From contig JAIUJO010000232.1 in assembly GCA_023846275.1 (NCBI GenBank), positions 367,619 through 431,618 on the forward strand: a DNA stretch of 64,000 bases. Reading direction: 5' to 3'. Position numbers and translations under genes: made by a program. Position 1 is the first letter of the stretch; every line of letters begins with the position of its first letter. This DNA comes from Vanilla planifolia (lineage: Eukaryota > Streptophyta > Magnoliopsida > Asparagales > Orchidaceae). This document shows, one piece after another, positions 62,631-64,000 of the stretch. The notes beneath the pieces are model-generated. The model was given only the letters and a program-made list of their open reading frames with translations, was not told where the DNA came from and did not search any database.

Positions 62631-64000
62631 TAATTAGTATTATATTTCAAGAAATTAGATTGACTTAATAATAGAGAAATGAGTTTCCAGTAAACAATTT
62701 AAGGAGGAAACCATCAAACTAATTAAAGCAATTGATTTGCTTATGGAGAAACTAAGAAAGAAGTATTCTTCAGTTAGATAGCCAGAACTAGATGGCTATA
62801 GAGGAAGGCAGGAAAACAAAATTCTTTCAAACTTTAGTTCGGATTAAATATCTACCATTAACATTATGGTATTAGAGTTCCAAATAACAAAATTTTAACT
62901 AGATTGGAATAACTTTATGAGATACTTAAATAATTATTTTAGGCACTATACGAATTAAGGAATTGTTAAGCAACATAAGTAAGTTAATATTAAAAATTAT
63001 TTTAATTTGACAAAGATATTGATTCTCCATCTCATGGCCATAATAGTCATGTTTTCAAAAAGTATGAAAAAGTTATAGTTTTGGATGAAGTAGAACCAGC
63101 CAAGGACTTCATAGTTGGAAATTCAATTGCTAAAGTTATTTCAAGTGCCAACTATTGCTGATTCCTATGACTTGGATTCCAAAATCATTTAAGGACATTA
63201 AGTTAGTTTGTTTTTGAAATTTTATTCAGAAAGTACTACATAAACTATAACAAAATGGGCTTCATATAGCACTATTAAGAATCAAATCTCTCAAAGAAGC
63301 AAGTTTTGATAAATGAAGCATGAATGCTTATAACTAAAGAATTAATGGGTTCTCTCAATAGAAAAGTTAGACGTAGGAATTGCGTTCTCAAGCTAGTCAT
63401 AAAAGTGAACTTATGGCTATCCGTCTAAGTCTATGGCATTATTAATAGAGTTTTAGACATAAAGATGGTTGAAGCAACAAAACTCTATCTATCCATTACT
63501 ATTTATGTGGTCCATGTCTGCTTTCAGTAGGTCACTAAAGAGCCCATTTACAAATAAGAAAGTAATGATTTATGCAAAACCTTAAGGTTGCCCATTAATT
63601 TGTTATGTCTATTATATTAATGACATTATAGTTTTAGTAGAGTAGATCTAAGGTCAATGAGCTCTCTAGGCTAGTTTCTAAAAAAGTTTCAACATTTCTA
63701 AGTCATCAATTAAACAAATGGAAGAGTAAACTAGACACTAGTAAAATTATGAATATAAAATCTACTTGAAAGATAAGAAAGGTCATGGTTTTTAAACATG
63801 GATCCCCTCCCATTACATATCTATGATATCATATATTTACTAGCATGAAAAAATAAGTATATTATTAAAGCATTCTATATAAATGAACAAAGAAGATCAT
63901 AGGATGGAACCAAAAATTATTATCCAGGGTTGTAGATTAATTGTACTGAAACATATATTAAATTCTCTTTCAATATTTCCATTAATAAGTTATAGACATC
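62631..64000 (+). mobile_element. Internal region 3, running off the window
   Basis: It follows LTR3. Near its start AATAGAGAAATGAGTTTCCAG resembles the AATGAATTTCAAG block that follows LTR1 and the PBS, so it is the 5' internal part of a third unit. Near 63,600 a reading YVYYINDIIVLV resembles an RT YxDD box, but the surrounding motifs are absent and I do not rely on it. Confidence 0.4.

Larger units (their letters stand above)
54430..64000 (+). mobile_element. Scrambled tandem LTR-retrotransposon array (three LTR copies)
   Basis: The order is internal 3' part (54,430-55,480), LTR1 (about 55,480-56,925), PBS and internal 1 (56,926-58,745), truncated LTR2 (58,746-59,188), internal 2 (59,189-61,200), LTR3 (about 61,201-62,630), internal 3 (62,631 to window end). 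All copies run in the same direction. The arrangement is what unequal or LTR-LTR recombination between elements gives, followed by deletions. The internal parts are too decayed to assign to Ty1/copia or Ty3/gypsy with confidence. The PBS type is used by both. Confidence 0.65.

Noticed and set aside
63600..63650. RT YxDD box (YVYYINDIIVLV) in internal region 3
   Set aside because: Only one short resemblance, 1 kb after the LTR, with none of the neighbouring RT motifs; could be chance.

Overview
This window looks like heterochromatin-type, repeat-dominated nuclear DNA from a plant with a very AT-rich genome. The evidence is the L1-type LINE remnants carrying a C-terminal RNase H domain (typical of plants), two Ty1/copia remnants, and an LTR element with a primer-binding site matching the usual plant initiator-Met-tRNA site. 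No intact gene, tRNA, rRNA or CRISPR array is visible. The longest open frame is 154 codons and lies antisense inside a LINE. By eye base composition is roughly three-quarters A+T, apart from one clearly more GC-rich LINE insertion near 45.4-47.9 kb. A methylation-decayed gymnosperm genome such as the very low-GC gnetophyte Welwitschia would fit, but the species is an inference and not shown by the sequence.

Layout. (1) 1-10,482: a degenerate tandem satellite with a unit of about 400 bp, entering from the left edge. (2) 10,483-23,120: a 12.6-kb spacer with a minus-strand Ty1/copia RT-RNase H remnant and its probable 3' LTR (11.6-13.6 kb), plus two stretches that read like decayed coding sequence of unknown family (about 15.9-17.3 and 19.8-20.9 kb, minus strand). 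(3) 23,121-38,540: the same satellite as at 1-10,482 but in the opposite orientation, with about 38 units and several young internal duplications. (4) 38,541-53,750: a graveyard of LINE and copia pieces. It holds an old LINE RT-upstream fragment (40.9-41.3 kb), a younger 5'-truncated LINE with RT, zf-RVT-like and RNase H domains (45.36-47.87 kb), a copia integrase C-terminus (48.2-48.7 kb), and a 1-kb tandem repeat interrupted by a second 5'-truncated LINE (50.67-51.08 kb). (5) 54,430-64,000: a scrambled tandem LTR-retrotransposon array with three LTR copies (two near complete, one truncated), a PBS, LTR TATA boxes, and a LINE endonuclease fragment that was duplicated together with the element.

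The parts do not work together as a gene system. They record repeated transposition, tandem duplication, inversion and C-to-T decay. The most unusual structure is the pair of inverted 10-kb and 15-kb arrays of one satellite around a 12.6-kb spacer. The most informative are the LINE insertion with a paralogous empty site next to it, and the LTR-internal-LTR-internal tandem array.
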